A model generated the notes under the pieces. That model saw nothing but the letters and a program-made list of their open reading frames with translations. It was not told where the DNA came from and ran no database searches. From the NCBI GenBank assembly GCA_015490055.1, contig WFYP01000176.1, positions 1 through 5,054 on the forward strand: a stretch of 5,054 nucleotides of DNA, read 5' to 3'. The first letter of the stretch is position 1. Each line of letters begins with the position of its first letter. This DNA is from Nitratifractor sp. Its GTDB lineage: Bacteria > Campylobacterota > Campylobacteria > Campylobacterales > Sulfurovaceae. Position numbers and translations under genes: made by a program. Positions 4,744 to 5,054 of this stretch are shown here, piece after piece.

Positions 4744-4888
4744 CCATTTCGTCACTCCCACAGAAGTGGGAGTCCACAATTATAACTGCCCAAAAGTTGA
4801 AAAAGTGCTTTTTCGGCAATTTAAACTGTGGATTCCCGTTTTCACGGGAATTACATGGTGGCAAGCTTTTGGCTTTGTGCTTTAAGCT
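4731..4888. repeat. Nested inverted-repeat element with dRS3-like hairpin arms
   Basis: Outer arms AGCTTAAAGC (4731-4740) and GCTTTAAGCT (4879-4888) are perfect 10-base inverted repeats. Inside, the left hairpin has stem ACTCCCAC (4754-4761), loop AGAA, GTGGGAGT (4766-4773). The right hairpin has ATTCCCGT (4832-4839), loop TTTC, ACGGGAAT (4844-4851). The arms are mirror-related: TCCACA follows the left hairpin and TGTGGA precedes the right one. A central palindrome AAAAAG-TG-CTTTTT lies at 4800-4813. The right hairpin fits ATTCCC-N8-GGGAAT, the dRS3 pattern of Neisseria. No transposase is visible. Confidence 0.65.
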
Positions 4889-5015
4889 TTATGCATTTTA
4901 TGGAGTTAAAACTCTTAACTTAATGTTCTGTCTTAAAAATCCTTTAAATCTTAACAAAAAACCCTTAAACTCTTACATAATTTTCACAAAATTCTCTTTT
5001 GTATTTTACAACTGC

Positions 5016-5034
5016 AAATATGATTTTCATTAAC
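5016..5034 (+). promoter_or_regulatory. Possible -10 element with overlapping Fur-box-like palindrome
   Basis: TATGAT (5019-5024) resembles a -10 box. It overlaps ATGATTTTCATTA (5020-5032), which matches 11 of 13 core positions of the classical Fur box ATGATAATCATTA; by eye the full 19-mer matches at 13 positions. This may serve a gene starting just beyond the right edge. Weak evidence in such AT-rich DNA. Confidence 0.2.
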
Positions 5035-5054
5035 TTATTCATACAGGCAACTAT

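Larger units (their letters stand above)
4649..5054. other. 406-base region without a convincing gene
   Basis: Downstream of the WYL gene lie a 13-bp stem-loop (4708-4743), a nested inverted-repeat element (4731-4888), a small hairpin AGTTAA/TTAACT (4904-4920), and an AT-rich tail that may hold the promoter of a gene beyond the right edge. A 78-codon open frame at 4797-5033 runs through the repeat and has no coding character. No tRNA or other RNA gene is visible. Confidence 0.6.

Noticed and set aside
4797..5033. 78-codon + strand frame
   Set aside because: It starts in the centre of an inverted-repeat element, covers AT-rich non-coding DNA, and shows no domain or ribosome binding site.

Overview
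This AT-rich window looks like bacterial chromosome, most likely from the Campylobacterota (Campylobacter/Sulfurospirillum/Sulfurimonas-type). The reasons are low GC, A/T-rich purine ribosome binding sites, an extended -10 promoter without a clear -35 box, and an ArsR / ArsP-type arsenic gene set like those of Campylobacter. The organism assignment is an inference, since no rRNA or tRNA is present to confirm it.

Left part (1-1937, + strand) is an arsenic-type cluster. It begins with the 3' part of an ArsR/SmtB-family metalloregulator carrying a Cys-X-Cys-Asp-Leu element. Next come a 75-residue thioredoxin-fold protein with a CAKC active site and, after a 410-base repeat-filled gap, an ArsP/DUF318-type permease with a Cys-Ser-Cys motif in the membrane. 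The likely logic is a metalloid-sensing repressor controlling a thiol-redox helper and an efflux permease. The gap holds two related inverted-repeat elements. Their arms are small hairpins preceded by GTAG, like REP/BIME sequences mobilised by RAYT (TnpA-REP) transposases.

Middle part (1934-3742, - strand) is an RNA/ribosome-repair operon: an RtcB-family RNA ligase followed 3 bases later by the release-factor paralogue PrfH, which is probably translationally coupled to it. rtcB and prfH are a known pair. Work on enterobacterial rtcB2-prfH indicates that PrfH releases peptides from ribosomes whose 16S decoding centre has been cut (colicin E3-type damage), so that RtcB can reseal the rRNA. Two oddities stand out here. 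A hairpin and T-tract lie within the last codons of prfH, and a 38-codon leader ORF with a strong Shine-Dalgarno site overlaps the start of rtcB out of frame.

Right part: a helix-turn-helix/WYL-domain regulator (3743-4648, + strand) is divergent from rtcB-prfH across a 129-base promoter region and is the obvious candidate controller. The last 406 bases carry no convincing gene. They hold a second type of inverted-repeat element, one arm of which fits the dRS3 pattern ATTCCC-N8-GGGAAT, and probably the promoter of a gene beyond the window.
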